Assembly: GCF_016278365.1 (NCBI RefSeq)
Contig: NZ_JADQBZ010000004.1
Span: forward strand, 173,166 to 237,165
Length of the DNA: 64,000 bases
Direction of reading: 5' to 3'
Source: Methanolobus sp.
GTDB taxonomy: Archaea > Halobacteriota > Methanosarcinia > Methanosarcinales > Methanosarcinaceae
The position numbers were made by a program, and so were the translations under genes. A model generated the notes under the pieces. That model was not told where the DNA came from. It saw nothing but the letters and a program-made list of their open reading frames with translations, and searched no databases. Of this stretch, positions 40,987 through 50,244 are shown piece by piece. Each line of letters opens with the position of its first letter. Position 1 is the first letter of the stretch.

Positions 40987-43008
40987 TCAAGTAAGGAAAC
41001 CTGTCCTGCTTCCTACCTGATACAGAGTGAATGCAAAACCCCATGCCAGCCCTGTTCCGTATACAAGCTGGAAAAGTGTCCATTTCCATGACCCTGTCTC
41101 TCTTTTTATAACGCCTATACAGGCAAAGCAAGGCACGTAGAGAAGAGTGAACACCATAAGTCCAAGCCCTGTAAGGGGTGTCATTGCTCCGGCTGCCAGA
41201 ATATTGGACAGGTTCTGTTCGTCCTCTCCGGCGCCGTAGAGCACGCCCATGGATCCTACAACTATCTCCTTGGCAACAATACCAAATACCAGTGCAACAG
41301 CTATCCTCCAGTCAAATCCAAGGGGTGCGACTAAAGGCTCTATCAGGTGCCCTAGCGCTCCTACAAGTGAATCGGTGCTGCCGTATATTTCTTCAGATCC
41401 GAAAATCCCGCCACTACCGGGTGCAGGAATGGATGCCAGCAGCCATACACCTACAACACCGATGAGTATTATTCCGCCAGCCTTTTTCAGGTATATTTTA
41501 GCTCTTTCCCACATGTGGATGAAACTGCCCTTAAGAGTAGGCAGGCGGTAATCGGGAAGTTCCATGATGAAAGGTGCATCTTCTCCCCTGAGGACTGTTG
41601 TCCTCATGAGCTTTGCACTTAACACCGCAACCAGTATTCCAAGCGCATAGAGTCCGAAAATTACGATTCCTGCATCTCTCCCGAAGAACGCTCCGGCCAG
41701 GAGCACGTAAACAGGTAATCTTGCACCGCAGGATATGAACGGAGCGACAAGTATGGTGATAAGCCTGTCCCGGGGGTCCTCGATGGTTCTTGTTGCCATT
41801 ATCGCAGGCACATTACAACCGAATCCCATTATCAGGGGAATAAAGGATTTTCCATGAAGCCCTATCCTGCCCATGACCCTGTCCATGATGAATGCCGCTC
41901 TTGCCATGTATCCGCTATCTTCCATAAGGGAGAGCATGAAGAAGAGCAGCAGTATGTTCGGAAGGAATATTAGCACGGATCCGATGCCTGCAATGATGCC
42001 GTCGCCTACAAGGGAAGCCAGCCACTCTGTGCTGATAACTTCGGCAGTTGCACCTGCAAGCCATCCGAAGAAGATATCAATCATGTTCATGAACGGAGTG
42101 GCAAATGTGAATGTTAGTTCAAACGCCGCCCACATCAATGCAAGAAATATGGGGATTCCCAGTAGTTTGTTTGTCACAACGCGGTCAACCATGTCTGAAC
42201 CACTGAGATGGCATGTGTTGATATCACATACCTGTCTCAGCATGGCCTGGATAGTACTGTACCGCTGGTCTGCGATCTTTGTTTCAAAATTGTCCGCATC
42301 CGTCTTCCTGAGTATCTCCCTGATCGGAGTGTATTTCTCACTCTCCTGTGCTTTTTTGATTATATTTTCATCACCCTCAAGTAACTTTATGCTGAACCAT
42401 CTTGAAGGATAATGTGCAAAGTACTGGTCACTTTTAAGGATCATCTCAAGTTCATGTACCCTGCCCTCTGTCGATTCGTCATAACTTAATGGATCATCAT
42501 TTGTCCTGGCCTTAGATGCCTCTTCTATAATGGCATCCAGCAGGCTTTCAATACCGGTGCCTTTGCTTGCGATTGTAGGTATCACTGGCACATCCAGGAA
42601 TTCCTGTATCTTTTCCTCATCGATCCTGTTTCCTTTTGCAAGGGCAAGGTCTTTCATATTGAGTGCAATTACCAGTTTCACACCCAGTTCCATCAACTGG
42701 GTCGACAGGTAAAGGTTCCTCTCAAGGTTCGTTGCATCTATGACCTGTACTACAATGTCCGGCTTTTCCTCTATCAGGAAATCGCGCGCAATTATCTCGT
42801 CCAGGGAATATGTTGTAAGGCTATATGTTCCGGGAAGGTCTACGATCTCCATCTCAATGTTCTTGTAGGTCCTTTTTCCCATCTTCCTTTCAACGGTCAC
42901 ACCGGGCCAGTTACCAACATGTTGCCTTGAGCCGGTTATCGCATTGAATACGGAGGTTTTCCCAACATTCGGATTCCCCGCAAGAGCTACTGTTATTTTT
43001 TTTGTCAT
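40987..43008 (-). CDS. feoB: Ferrous iron transport protein B
   Basis: 673 residues. An N-terminal G domain has G1 ALAGNPNVGKTSVFN, G3 DLPGTYSL, and G4 ALNMKD. The regulatory helical bundle follows, then a membrane domain with two Gate motifs (VAPFISCGARLPVY and the later YVPCFACIGVIKRE region). It takes up Fe(II). feoA lies 32 bases upstream. In a methanogen the demand comes from Fe-S enzymes. Confidence 0.97.
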   Translation of the reverse strand: MTKKITVALAGNPNVGKTSVFNAITGSRQHVGNWPGVTVERKMGKRTYKNIEMEIVDLPGTYSLTTYSLDEIIARDFLIEEKPDIVVQVIDATNLERNLYLSTQLMELGVKLVIALNMKDLALAKGNRIDEEKIQEFLDVPVIPTIASKGTGIESLLDAIIEEASKARTNDDPLSYDESTEGRVHELEMILKSDQYFAHYPSRWFSIKLLEGDENIIKKAQESEKYTPIREILRKTDADNFETKIADQRYSTIQAMLRQVCDINTCHLSGSDMVDRVVTNKLLGIPIFLALMWAAFELTFTFATPFMNMIDIFFGWLAGATAEVISTEWLASLVGDGIIAGIGSVLIFLPNILLLFFMLSLMEDSGYMARAAFIMDRVMGRIGLHGKSFIPLIMGFGCNVPAIMATRTIEDPRDRLITILVAPFISCGARLPVYVLLAGAFFGRDAGIVIFGLYALGILVAVLSAKLMRTTVLRGEDAPFIMELPDYRLPTLKGSFIHMWERAKIYLKKAGGIILIGVVGVWLLASIPAPGSGGIFGSEEIYGSTDSLVGALGHLIEPLVAPLGFDWRIAVALVFGIVAKEIVVGSMGVLYGAGEDEQNLSNILAAGAMTPLTGLGLMVFTLLYVPCFACIGVIKRETGSWKWTLFQLVYGTGLAWGFAFTLYQVGSRTGFLT

Positions 43009-43040
43009 TCTGTCACCAACATTGTCTCGCTCCGCTCTAT

Positions 43041-43277
43041 CTATTCGACAGTTTCAACGAGAACCGTCTGTGCTTCTTTTTTCCGAAGAGAGAGGTTGTA
43101 TCCTTTTATCTTGAATTCCACGGGGTCCCCCAGGGGCGCCCTTCGCATTACTTCTACTTTTGTCCCCGGTGTCAGTCCCATGTCAAGGATTCTTTTTCTT
43201 AGGGATCTCTGTCCCGTAAGTTTCAGTATCTTTACAGATGTCTCAGGTTCAATGAGGTCCAGTGTTTTTTCCGGCAT
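43041..43277 (-). CDS. feoA: Ferrous iron transport protein A
   Basis: 78 residues, SH3-like FeoA domain: ILDMGLTPGTKVEVMRRAPLGDPVEFKIKGYNLSLRKKEA. It binds FeoB. The ATG follows AGGAGAACCAC. First gene of the operon, directly after the dyad at 43308-43323. Confidence 0.96.
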   Translation of the reverse strand: MPEKTLDLIEPETSVKILKLTGQRSLRKRILDMGLTPGTKVEVMRRAPLGDPVEFKIKGYNLSLRKKEAQTVLVETVE

Positions 43278-43307
43278 TGTGGTTCTCCTATATACATGTC
43301 TACTTAA

Positions 43308-43345
43308 TGTAGTTAAACCTACAATCAGTTGTATTGTATATATTG
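43308..43345 (-). promoter_or_regulatory. feo promoter with palindromic operator
   Basis: Minus-strand TATA CAATATATAC at 43345-43336. TGTAG-TTAAAC-CTACA at 43308-43323 covers the expected start. The dyad resembles DtxR/MntR-type sites in length and AT-rich centre, fitting iron-dependent repression. No dtxR gene is in the window. Confidence 0.5.
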
Positions 43346-43502
43346 TTTTCTCTTGTCTAGTTTATTTTGTTATGCATACCTCGCGGTTAAGATATTATTC
43401 TCAGAAAGATGGCTATTGATTTGGAAAATGTAAAAATGTAGTTGGCTGGCACTCTACAAGCCAAATTCAATAATGAATAAAAAATAGATATAATCTCAAA
43501 TA

Positions 43503-43532
43503 AGCAGGCAGCTGTAGGCGATGCTGCCTGCT
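43503..43532 (-). terminator. Strong hairpin after cobQ
   Basis: AGCAGGCAGC and GCTGCCTGCT form a perfect ten-base stem with a ten-base loop, 13 bases past the cobQ stop, followed on the minus strand by TTATTTGAG. It could terminate the message or protect its 3' end. A weaker stem, TTGGCT/AGCCAA, lies at about 43442-43464. Confidence 0.55.
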
Positions 43533-43544
43533 GGGAAAGGAACT

Positions 43545-45038
43545 CTAACGCTGGTCTTGTTCTTCTATCATTTCATATATCTTCTTCATGTCAAGACAAC
43601 TCTCCACAACCCCTGCAAGCTCTTCATAGGCTTCTTCTTCGGTCGTCACAACCTCAGGTATATATTCAACACCTTTTTTCTCTGCAAGGTATATCATGAG
43701 GGCATGCCTGACATTCGCGTTCTCGAAAAGGCCGTGAAGATAGGTGCCCACAACAGTACCGCTGTCATCGATGCTGCCATCATTGCCAAAAACAGTTCTG
43801 GGAGTCTTTGTAGTACCCATGTGTATCTCGTAACCCCATACCTCCTGGCCTTTAATGTGTTTGAATATGGGTCCTTCGGCAACGACTTCCTTACGAACCT
43901 GGGTGGTCATCTTCTTGTATTCTCCAAAGGAAGTTTCCGTATCCAGCAGGCCAAGACCTTCGTAGTCAGCCTCTGCTCCGTTCTCGATGCCTGAGTCGTG
44001 TATGGTCCTGCCAAGCATCTGGTACCCGCCACATATGCCGAATATGGGTATCTTGCCTTGCAGGGCGCGTATCCGTACATCCATACCACTTTCCTTCAGG
44101 TCCAGCAGGTCGCTCACAGTGTTCTTTGTGCCGGGGATGATTATGCAGTCCGGCTTCCCGAGGTCTTCATCAGGATTGACATACCTGACGCGTGCTATCC
44201 TCTCAAGGGGCTCAAAATCAGTGAAGTTGGATATCCTGGGCAGGCGGATGACAGCAATGTCAACATCGTTAATATTTTCCTGCTTTTCCTGGCCTTTCTT
44301 CTTCTTGCGTATAGCCATGGAATCCTCAGAAGGTATCTTGAGATTGTAATAGGGCAACACCCCCAGCACAGGCACACCAGTCAGTTCTTCAAGCTGCCGG
44401 AGTCCCGGTTCGAGTATGGCAGGATCACCCCTGAATTTGTTAATGACAAATCCCTTGATGTTCCTGCTAATGTCCTCGGGAAGCAGGGCCTTGGTGCCGT
44501 ATAGGCTTGCAAAGACACCTCCTGACTCAATGTCGCCTACAAGTATGATGGGTGCGCCGGTTATCCTGGCTGTGCCCACATTAACGATGTCGCGGTCATA
44601 GAGGTTGATCTCGGCTGCTCCTCCCGCACCTTCCATTACTATGAGCTCATATTCGGATTCCAGTCTTTCAAGCGCCCCGCGGAGGACACCGTGCATTTCC
44701 TCAATGGAATCATAATAGTTGCCTGCAGACTTGTCGGCGTATGGCTCGCCCAGTACTATCACCTGGGATGTCCTGTCTCCTTTGGGTTTCAGAAGGACAG
44801 GATTCATATCGGCAGTAGGTTCTACACCGGCTGCCTTGGCTTGTATTGCCTGGGCGATACCTATCTCTTTGCCGTCTTTTGTTATCCAGGAGTTCAGGCT
44901 CATGTTCTGTGCCTTGAAAGGTGCAACCTTGTATTTTCGGGAAAGGACCTTGCAAAGCCCTGTGACCATAATGCTCTTTCCGACGTCTGATGCAGTACCA
45001 AGGACCAATAGTTTCTTTGCTTTTTTACCGTCTGCCAT
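43545..45038 (-). CDS. cobQ: Cobyric acid synthase
   Basis: About 497 residues. It amidates four side chains of adenosylcobyrinate diamide. ATP domain: LVLGTASDVGKSIMVTG; amidotransferase domain: GICGGYQMLG with nucleophile Cys, and final His in GTYLHGLFEN. The track starts at a TTG (45047); the ATG at 45038 (MADGKKAKK) is more likely. It diverges from the cbi operon, sharing a regulatory region. Confidence 0.96.
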   Translation of the reverse strand: MADGKKAKKLLVLGTASDVGKSIMVTGLCKVLSRKYKVAPFKAQNMSLNSWITKDGKEIGIAQAIQAKAAGVEPTADMNPVLLKPKGDRTSQVIVLGEPYADKSAGNYYDSIEEMHGVLRGALERLESEYELIVMEGAGGAAEINLYDRDIVNVGTARITGAPIILVGDIESGGVFASLYGTKALLPEDISRNIKGFVINKFRGDPAILEPGLRQLEELTGVPVLGVLPYYNLKIPSEDSMAIRKKKKGQEKQENINDVDIAVIRLPRISNFTDFEPLERIARVRYVNPDEDLGKPDCIIIPGTKNTVSDLLDLKESGMDVRIRALQGKIPIFGICGGYQMLGRTIHDSGIENGAEADYEGLGLLDTETSFGEYKKMTTQVRKEVVAEGPIFKHIKGQEVWGYEIHMGTTKTPRTVFGNDGSIDDSGTVVGTYLHGLFENANVRHALMIYLAEKKGVEYIPEVVTTEEEAYEELAGVVESCLDMKKIYEMIEEQDQR

Positions 45039-45121
45039 GTAGAACAACCCTTCGGATTTGGAAGTTTTTAAATTAAGATTATTTGGATGTTGAGATAGTC
45101 CAACAGTTTTATGAGGGACAA

Positions 45122-45178
45122 CTTATATCTACTTAACTCCGGTTAATCTTAGTAATTAACTCCAGTTTATCTTAGTTA
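45122..45178 (+). promoter_or_regulatory. cbi promoter region with 23-base direct repeat
   Basis: CTTATATC at 45122-45129 is the likely TATA for cbiT. Directly after it two 23-base units (45133-45155 and 45156-45178) share TTAACTCC, GTT and ATCTTAGT elements, with only a few differences. GTTAAT/ATTAAC across the junction also forms an inverted repeat. The repeats cover the start site and leader up to the AAGGTGG ribosome site, fitting an operator for corrinoid control. Confidence 0.55.
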
Positions 45179-45187
45179 AGGTGGAAC

Positions 45188-45760
45188 ATGACTGAACTTT
45201 TGCATGTAAGTGGCGGACCTACAAAACCCGAGATAATTGCAATATCCCTATCTAAACTTGATTTAAAAAATGGGGATAGTTTTTTCGATATTGGCTGCGG
45301 TACAGGTGCTGTGTCCATCGAAGCCAGCAAGATGGTGCATGATCTGAAGATCCATGCTATCGATGCCAGGAAAGAGGCAATCGAGGTTGCAAGGACTAAT
45401 TTCAGTTCCTTCAACATAGATAATGTAACTCTCTATTCAGGCGAATCTTCTGATATTCTTAGCAAACAGCCGGTTGGCAGTATTGACTGTGCATTCATCG
45501 GCGGTACGAAGAACATCTCCCGGGTGCTTGAGGTCCTTGCAGAGAAAAAGGCAAGGAACATCGTGGTGAATGCCGTCAGGATAGAAACAGTCGTAAATGT
45601 AATAAATAAGTTAAAAGAACTTGGCTTATTCGATGAGGTATTACACATTATAGTGTCACGTGGTGCACCGCTGACCGGCGAGACCATGTTCAAGCCTGAG
45701 AATCCTGTATACGTCGTTGTAGGCAGGTCAGCCGAAGATAAGCACAACAACAGTTGTTAG
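45188..45760 (+). CDS. cbiT: Cobalt-precorrin-6B C15-methyltransferase (decarboxylating)
   Basis: 190 residues. AdoMet methyltransferase: GDSFFDIGCGTGAVSIEAS as motif I, then AIDARKEAIEVAR. CbiT methylates C15 and removes the C12 acetate carboxyl in anaerobic B12 synthesis. The partner CbiE (C5) is not in the window. First gene of the cbi operon. Confidence 0.94.
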   Translation: MTELLHVSGGPTKPEIIAISLSKLDLKNGDSFFDIGCGTGAVSIEASKMVHDLKIHAIDARKEAIEVARTNFSSFNIDNVTLYSGESSDILSKQPVGSIDCAFIGGTKNISRVLEVLAEKKARNIVVNAVRIETVVNVINKLKELGLFDEVLHIIVSRGAPLTGETMFKPENPVYVVVGRSAEDKHNNSC

Positions 45761-45839
45761 TAATACTGTTTAGTAATAATTATAGCCAATTCATAGTGAA
45801 ATTATGTAAGTACAATCTTAAGTGTATGGTGATCAAAAA

Positions 45840-46451
45840 ATGCTTGTTGGAGTAGGACTTGGACCCGGTGACCCGGAACTTCTGACATTGAAAGCTGTCG
45901 AAACACTCAAAAAGAGCTACAAGGTCTACGTTCCCGGCCGCCTTGCAGCAGAACTGGTAGCACCCTATGCGGAAGCCGAGATAATGGACTTCCCCATGCT
46001 GACCGATTATAACGTGCTCAATGCAGTCTGGAAGAAGAACGCTGAGATGATAGCTGAGGAGTCCAGAGATAATCTTGTTTCCTTTGGTCTTATCGGTGAC
46101 CCCAATTTCTTCTCTACTTTCACTCACCTCAAGCGCGTGATGAAGAGGCTGTATCCTGATGTAGAGACCTCAACAATTCCGGGTATCAGCTCGATAACCT
46201 CCTTTGCCGCACAGACCGGTGCAGAGGTGGATGCTTCATTTGAGGTAAGTGACGGATCTGACAGCAAGTATAAGATCCGGTTAAAGGCCAGCAGACCTCT
46301 TGAGATCATAGATTCCTTCAAAAAGGAAGGTTACAGTAAATTCACTTTTGCAGAACGGCTCTTCAGTCCTGATGAAGTGATTATCGCGGAACAGGAAAAT
46401 ATTCCGGAGAAAGGCAATTATTTCAGCATTATCTTCGCGGAAAAAGAGTGA
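45840..46451 (+). CDS. cbiL: Cobalt-factor II C20-methyltransferase
   Basis: 203 residues, tetrapyrrole methylase fold: [18 protein letters not shown] at the start and [16 protein letters not shown] in the middle. The track's GTG at 45822 is displaced by GGTGATC just before the ATG at 45840. Its end overlaps the track start of cbiF by four bases. Confidence 0.94.
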   Translation: MLVGVGLGPGDPELLTLKAVETLKKSYKVYVPGRLAAELVAPYAEAEIMDFPMLTDYNVLNAVWKKNAEMIAEESRDNLVSFGLIGDPNFFSTFTHLKRVMKRLYPDVETSTIPGISSITSFAAQTGAEVDASFEVSDGSDSKYKIRLKASRPLEIIDSFKKEGYSKFTFAERLFSPDEVIIAEQENIPEKGNYFSIIFAEKE

Positions 46452-46468
46452 CTCACAGGAGTATCACA

Positions 46469-47203
46469 ATGACGAACAATAAAGTATATTTTGTAGGTTC
46501 CGGTCCGGGCAATGAGAAATATATAACCGTTGCAGGCCGTGAACTTCTGGAAGAGGCGGACCTGGTTATATATGCAGGCTCACTTGTGAATCCAAAAGTA
46601 CTTGATTACTCTAAAGGGGAGAAAATTGACAGTTATGGTCTGACCCTGGACGAGACCAATAAGCTCATACTTGACAGTCTCAGAGCCGACAAGAAAGTAG
46701 TCCGGCTACACAGCGGTGACCCGTCTCTATACGGGTCTATTGTGGAGCAGATGGAAGAGTTAAAGAACGCCGGTGTGGAAATTGAGATCATACCGGGGGT
46801 GTCTTCCGTTTTCGCCACTGCTGCCGCCTTGCAAACACAGCTGACACTTAATAATGTCTCTGAGACACTTATTATCACACGCCCGGCAGGACAGACCCTG
46901 GAAAAGGACAAGATAAAGGAACTCTCCAGGCACAATGCGACCATGGCTGTTTTCCTTGGAACCCAGAAGATCGAGGAGATCATGGAAAAGGTTGAGTACC
47001 CGCCGGAAACTCCAGTGGCAGTAGTCTTCCACGCTTCATGGCCTGACCAGAAGATCATAAAAGGTACTGTAGCTGATATTGCAGGCAAGGTCAAAGAAGC
47101 AGGTGTCAAACGCTCAGCTATGATACTGATCGGTGGAGTTGTGGACCCTGTGAACTATGGGAGGTCTTACTTATACGGAGTGGCACAAGAACCGCTGTCA
47201 TAA
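46469..47203 (+). CDS. cbiF: Cobalt-precorrin-4 C11-methyltransferase
   Basis: About 244 residues. [34 protein letters not shown] and [19 protein letters not shown] are the CbiF/CobM signature, the last containing the typical AAAL. AGGAGT precedes the ATG at 46469; the track's start at 46448 lacks one. The end of this gene carries the ribosome site and start of cbiG in another frame. Confidence 0.94.
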   Translation: MTNNKVYFVGSGPGNEKYITVAGRELLEEADLVIYAGSLVNPKVLDYSKGEKIDSYGLTLDETNKLILDSLRADKKVVRLHSGDPSLYGSIVEQMEELKNAGVEIEIIPGVSSVFATAAALQTQLTLNNVSETLIITRPAGQTLEKDKIKELSRHNATMAVFLGTQKIEEIMEKVEYPPETPVAVVFHASWPDQKIIKGTVADIAGKVKEAGVKRSAMILIGGVVDPVNYGRSYLYGVAQEPLS

Positions 47204-47712
47204 CCTTCGAGCGCAATCTCGAAGTTGCACAGCGTATTGCAGAGCACCTTAAAGCTGATGTCCTGATGTATGGGAAGGATATCTTCAGTAAAGCATTCGA
47301 GGATTATGATTCCATCGTGGCGGTCTTTGCCACGGGGATAGTTGTGCGTGATATCGCACCACTCATCCAGGACAAGTGGAAGGACCCGGCGGTAGTGGTG
47401 GTGGATTCAAACATGAATTTTGCCATTTCCCTGCTGGGAGGCCACCATGGAGGTAATGATCTGGTCCGAAAGATCTCAGAGATCGGGCCGATTCCGGTCA
47501 TCACGACAGCGACCGAAGTGCATAATCGCAATTCGGTTGAAGGCATCGCTAAATCCCTCGGCTGTGATATCGTCAACAAACCCTCCACAGTGCAGGTCAA
47601 CTGTGCCCTGCTGGAGCAGGATGTGGAGATTCTTGAGATAAAAGGGCCCCGGATAGTCATTGTCGGCGATGATGTGTCCGTCCTGAAAAAAGAGAAGGCA
47701 GAAATCTCATGA
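47173..47712 (+). CDS. cbiG: Cobalt-precorrin-5A hydrolase, N-terminal and middle part, apparent ATA start
   Basis: The track begins at the Met at 47266, but the frame reads upstream through [21 protein letters not shown], the usual CbiG N-terminus. Between there and anything plausible no ATG, GTG or TTG exists in frame. An ATA at 47173 lies seven bases after a perfect GGAGGT (47160-47165), giving [12 protein letters not shown]; about 179 residues. GGHHGGNDL and [10 protein letters not shown] identify the family. CbiG opens the delta-lactone and releases acetaldehyde. The C-terminal domain is a separate gene overlapping the stop. Confidence 0.85.
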   Translation: MRSGTRTAVITFERNLEVAQRIAEHLKADVLMYGKDIFSKAFEDYDSIVAVFATGIVVRDIAPLIQDKWKDPAVVVVDSNMNFAISLLGGHHGGNDLVRKISEIGPIPVITTATEVHNRNSVEGIAKSLGCDIVNKPSTVQVNCALLEQDVEILEIKGPRIVIVGDDVSVLKKEKAEIS

Positions 47713-48062
47713 TAGTAGGTATCGGAGCCCGCAGGGGTATCAGCAGTCAGGAAGCAATAGATGCTGTGCATAATGCTCTGGCAGAACTTGGAAGGGACAT
47801 CGCTGATGTGCAGATGCTTGCCTCCGCAAAGTTGAAAGAGAACGAAGAGGGCCTTCATGAGGCATCAAAGGCCCTTGGGATCGAATTAAGGTTCATAGAT
47901 CACGATGAATTGAACAGGTATGATGCGCCGTCTGATTCGCAGGCAAAACGCTTCGGGCTTACAGGTGTGGCAGAACCGGCTGCACTGGCGCTATCGGAAA
48001 AAAAAGAACTTATACTAAGGAAGAAAGTTTATGGTAGGATCACAATCGCAATCGCAGAGTGA
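47709..48062 (+). CDS. cbiG: CbiG C-terminal domain protein
   Basis: 117 residues equal to the CbiG/CobE C-terminal domain: VGIGARRGISSQEAIDAVHNAL, then MLASAKLKENEEGLHEAS and GVAEPAALAL. ATGA overlap with the first part shows that the split is a normal gene arrangement with coupling rather than a broken gene. Its 3' end overlaps cbiH by 32 bases. Confidence 0.92.
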   Translation: MIVGIGARRGISSQEAIDAVHNALAELGRDIADVQMLASAKLKENEEGLHEASKALGIELRFIDHDELNRYDAPSDSQAKRFGLTGVAEPAALALSEKKELILRKKVYGRITIAIAE

Positions 48063-48834
48063 GGCATCCGGGAAAGGAAGGCTATACATTATAGGTATAG
48101 GTCCAGGCTCCGTGGAACACCTTACAGTAAAGGCAAGAGAGGTCATACTGAATTCCGATTATATTGTCGGTAACGGTACTTATCTTGATCAGATGGCAAG
48201 TCTGCTGGATAAGCAGAACATTGTCCGCAGTGCAATGGGTAAGGAAGTAGACCGTGCACGTAAGGCAGTGGAGCTTGCGCAGGGTAACGTAGTTTCCATG
48301 ATCAGCGGTGGAGATGCTAATATCTATGGCATGGCAGGCCTTGTGCTTGAGGTCGCAGAGCACGCAAACCTCAACGTTGAGATAGAGGTGCTGCCAGGTG
48401 TAACAGCTATCACAGCTGCAGCCAGTGTTCTCGGTGCGCCTATTGTAAATGATTTCTGTACCGTGAGCCTCAGTGACCTGCTGACTCCCTGGGAAGTCAT
48501 TGAGAAAAGGCTTGATGCAGCAGCTTCAGCAGATTTTGTAATGTCTCTCTACAACCCCAAGAGCCGCCAGCGTAATTCTAATTTCTCACGGGCTATCGAG
48601 ATCATCAGGCGTCATAAGGATGATTCCGTGCCTGTAGGTCTTGTAAAGAATGCCCTGAGGGACAAGGACCAGGATTATATTGTCACAACCCTTGGCGAGG
48701 TACTTGACCATAACGACTGGGTGGACATGAGCACCACCATCCTTATTACTACTAACGACTCCCGTATATGGGACACGCCGTATGGTAAGAGGATCATCAC
48801 TCCGAGGGGGTATCACAGGAAATATGACTACTGA
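48031..48834 (+). CDS. cbiH: Cobalt-precorrin-3B C17-methyltransferase
   Basis: 267 residues. The tetrapyrrole methylase motifs YIIGIGPGSVEHLTVKAREV and ISGGDANIYGMAGLVLE, then LPGVTAITAAASVLGAP and FVMSLYNPKSRQR, are typical of CbiH/CobJ, the ring-contraction enzyme. The first 14 residues, rich in Ser/Gln, are an extension before the fold. Confidence 0.94.
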   Translation: MVGSQSQSQSEASGKGRLYIIGIGPGSVEHLTVKAREVILNSDYIVGNGTYLDQMASLLDKQNIVRSAMGKEVDRARKAVELAQGNVVSMISGGDANIYGMAGLVLEVAEHANLNVEIEVLPGVTAITAAASVLGAPIVNDFCTVSLSDLLTPWEVIEKRLDAAASADFVMSLYNPKSRQRNSNFSRAIEIIRRHKDDSVPVGLVKNALRDKDQDYIVTTLGEVLDHNDWVDMSTTILITTNDSRIWDTPYGKRIITPRGYHRKYDY

Positions 48835-49540
48835 ATCCAAAAAGACCGACGCAAGTATCGAAGACCTTGTGGAAATGACTACTGAGATCGACCCGGAGCT
48901 TATTGCTATCTGTAATGACCTTGGTTCACAGACCGACGAAGCAAAGGCTATCTACATGACAAGCCGCAATATTGCCCGCAAACTTGTAGGCGATGAGACG
49001 GTTGAGGACCGTGTCAAACAGCGTTGTGTTACCTCAACAGGTGATCCTGCGGTTGCGGATCTCATGCGTTTTGTCAACGACCCTATCAAAGCAGGTGTGG
49101 AAGCCATCAAAAAAGGTGCTCCAATGCTTGTAGACATCAACATGGTCAAGGCAGGCATTACCAAGAGAGGTCACAATTGCGAGATAATCTGTGTACTCGA
49201 TAAGGATGAGGATGCAGAACTTGCCCTCAAGTACGGCATTACAAGGACCGCAGCAGGTTTCCTGAAATGCAAGGACATACTTGAAGGCTCGATTGTAGCT
49301 ATCGGCAATGCGCCATCTGCTGCATTTGCAGTATGCAGGATGATAGAGCACGGCATCAGACCGGCTATCATTGTGGGCACACCTGTGGGCTTTGTCAATG
49401 CCGCAGAATCAAAGGAAGCTGTCAGAAACATGGATGTTCCCTCCATCACATGTGTCGGAACACGTGGTGGCACGCCTATGGCAGTTGCTTGTGTCAATGA
49501 ACTCGTTACCATTGCAAACGAAGATAAGAGTATAGAGTAA
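48824..49540 (+). CDS. cbiC: Cobalt-precorrin-8 methylmutase
   Basis: About 238 residues. It moves the methyl group from C11 to C12 to give cobyrinate. Seen: CVTSTGDPAVADLMRF, the GAPMLVDINMVKAGIT block, and AIGNAPSAAFAVCRMIEHG. The track starts at 48782; the ATG at 48824 has CAGGAAAT ahead and overlaps the cbiH stop by 11 bases. Last gene of the operon. Confidence 0.95.
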   Translation: MTTESKKTDASIEDLVEMTTEIDPELIAICNDLGSQTDEAKAIYMTSRNIARKLVGDETVEDRVKQRCVTSTGDPAVADLMRFVNDPIKAGVEAIKKGAPMLVDINMVKAGITKRGHNCEIICVLDKDEDAELALKYGITRTAAGFLKCKDILEGSIVAIGNAPSAAFAVCRMIEHGIRPAIIVGTPVGFVNAAESKEAVRNMDVPSITCVGTRGGTPMAVACVNELVTIANEDKSIE

Positions 49541-49547
49541 AACTAAT

Positions 49548-49581
49548 ATCTTTTATCTTTTTTCAAGGGCTTCCTTTTTTT
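49548..49581 (+). terminator. T-rich terminator of the cbi operon
   Basis: ATCTTTTATCTTTTTTC and a second CCTTTTTTTAG follow cbiC on the + strand, ahead of the convergent ccdA gene. Confidence 0.6.
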
Positions 49582-50236
49582 AGATGTACGCTGCTATGGC
49601 ATTTGTGTATACTATCCAGGAGCCGGCAATTATAAGCAAAGCTCCTGCTACCTTTTTTATTCCTGCGTCATATCTTGCTATCTTGCTTAGTCTGGCTGAA
49701 GATATGTTTGCTGAATATGCAATGATAAGCATGGGAACTGCAAAACCAATTGAATATATAAAGAGCATTGATGCACCATAGGTCATATTCCCTTCTAGCG
49801 CAACAGCGGCAAGTATTGCTCCCAGTATCGGTCCTACACAGGGGATCCAGATCACTCCAAGGGATGCTCCAAGGAGCAGCCCTCCAAAAGGGCTATTTTT
49901 CTGGACATGTATCTTTCCTGTATAGTTTGCCACGATACCGAAAATGTCCGCTCCAAAGAGCATAGAGATGCCAAATATAACTATAAGTAGTCCTGCAAGG
50001 ATCCTTAGGTTCTCAATATGTGGGTAGAGTACTGCACCAAAAGCTGAAGCTATGATACCCATGAGTGTGAATGAAATGCTAAGTCCAAGCACAATGGCAA
50101 AAGGCCTGAACTTCCCTTTTCCGGCAGAATATGCCAGGATTACCGGGAGTAAGGGGAGTACACACGGTGACAGCACACTCACAATGCCAGCGAAAAATGA
50201 TGCTATCGGACCCAATGAAAAAGTATCGTTGAACAT
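49580..50236 (-). CDS. ccdA: CcdA/DsbD-type membrane electron carrier
   Basis: 218 residues, six membrane helices. The two functional cysteines are in VLSPCVLPLLPVI (helix 1) and IWIPCVGPILGAI (helix 4). CcdA moves thiol electrons from cytosolic thioredoxin to the outer face. The thioredoxin-like lipoprotein starting eight bases upstream is its obvious partner. Confidence 0.94.
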   Translation of the reverse strand: MFNDTFSLGPIASFFAGIVSVLSPCVLPLLPVILAYSAGKGKFRPFAIVLGLSISFTLMGIIASAFGAVLYPHIENLRILAGLLIVIFGISMLFGADIFGIVANYTGKIHVQKNSPFGGLLLGASLGVIWIPCVGPILGAILAAVALEGNMTYGASMLFIYSIGFAVPMLIIAYSANISSARLSKIARYDAGIKKVAGALLIIAGSWIVYTNAIAAYI

Positions 50237-50244
50237 GTCCGGGA

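Noticed and set aside
45048-45187. Cobalamin riboswitch before the cbi genes
   Set aside because: No B12-box-like sequence; the region is short and explained by TATA and DNA-level repeats.
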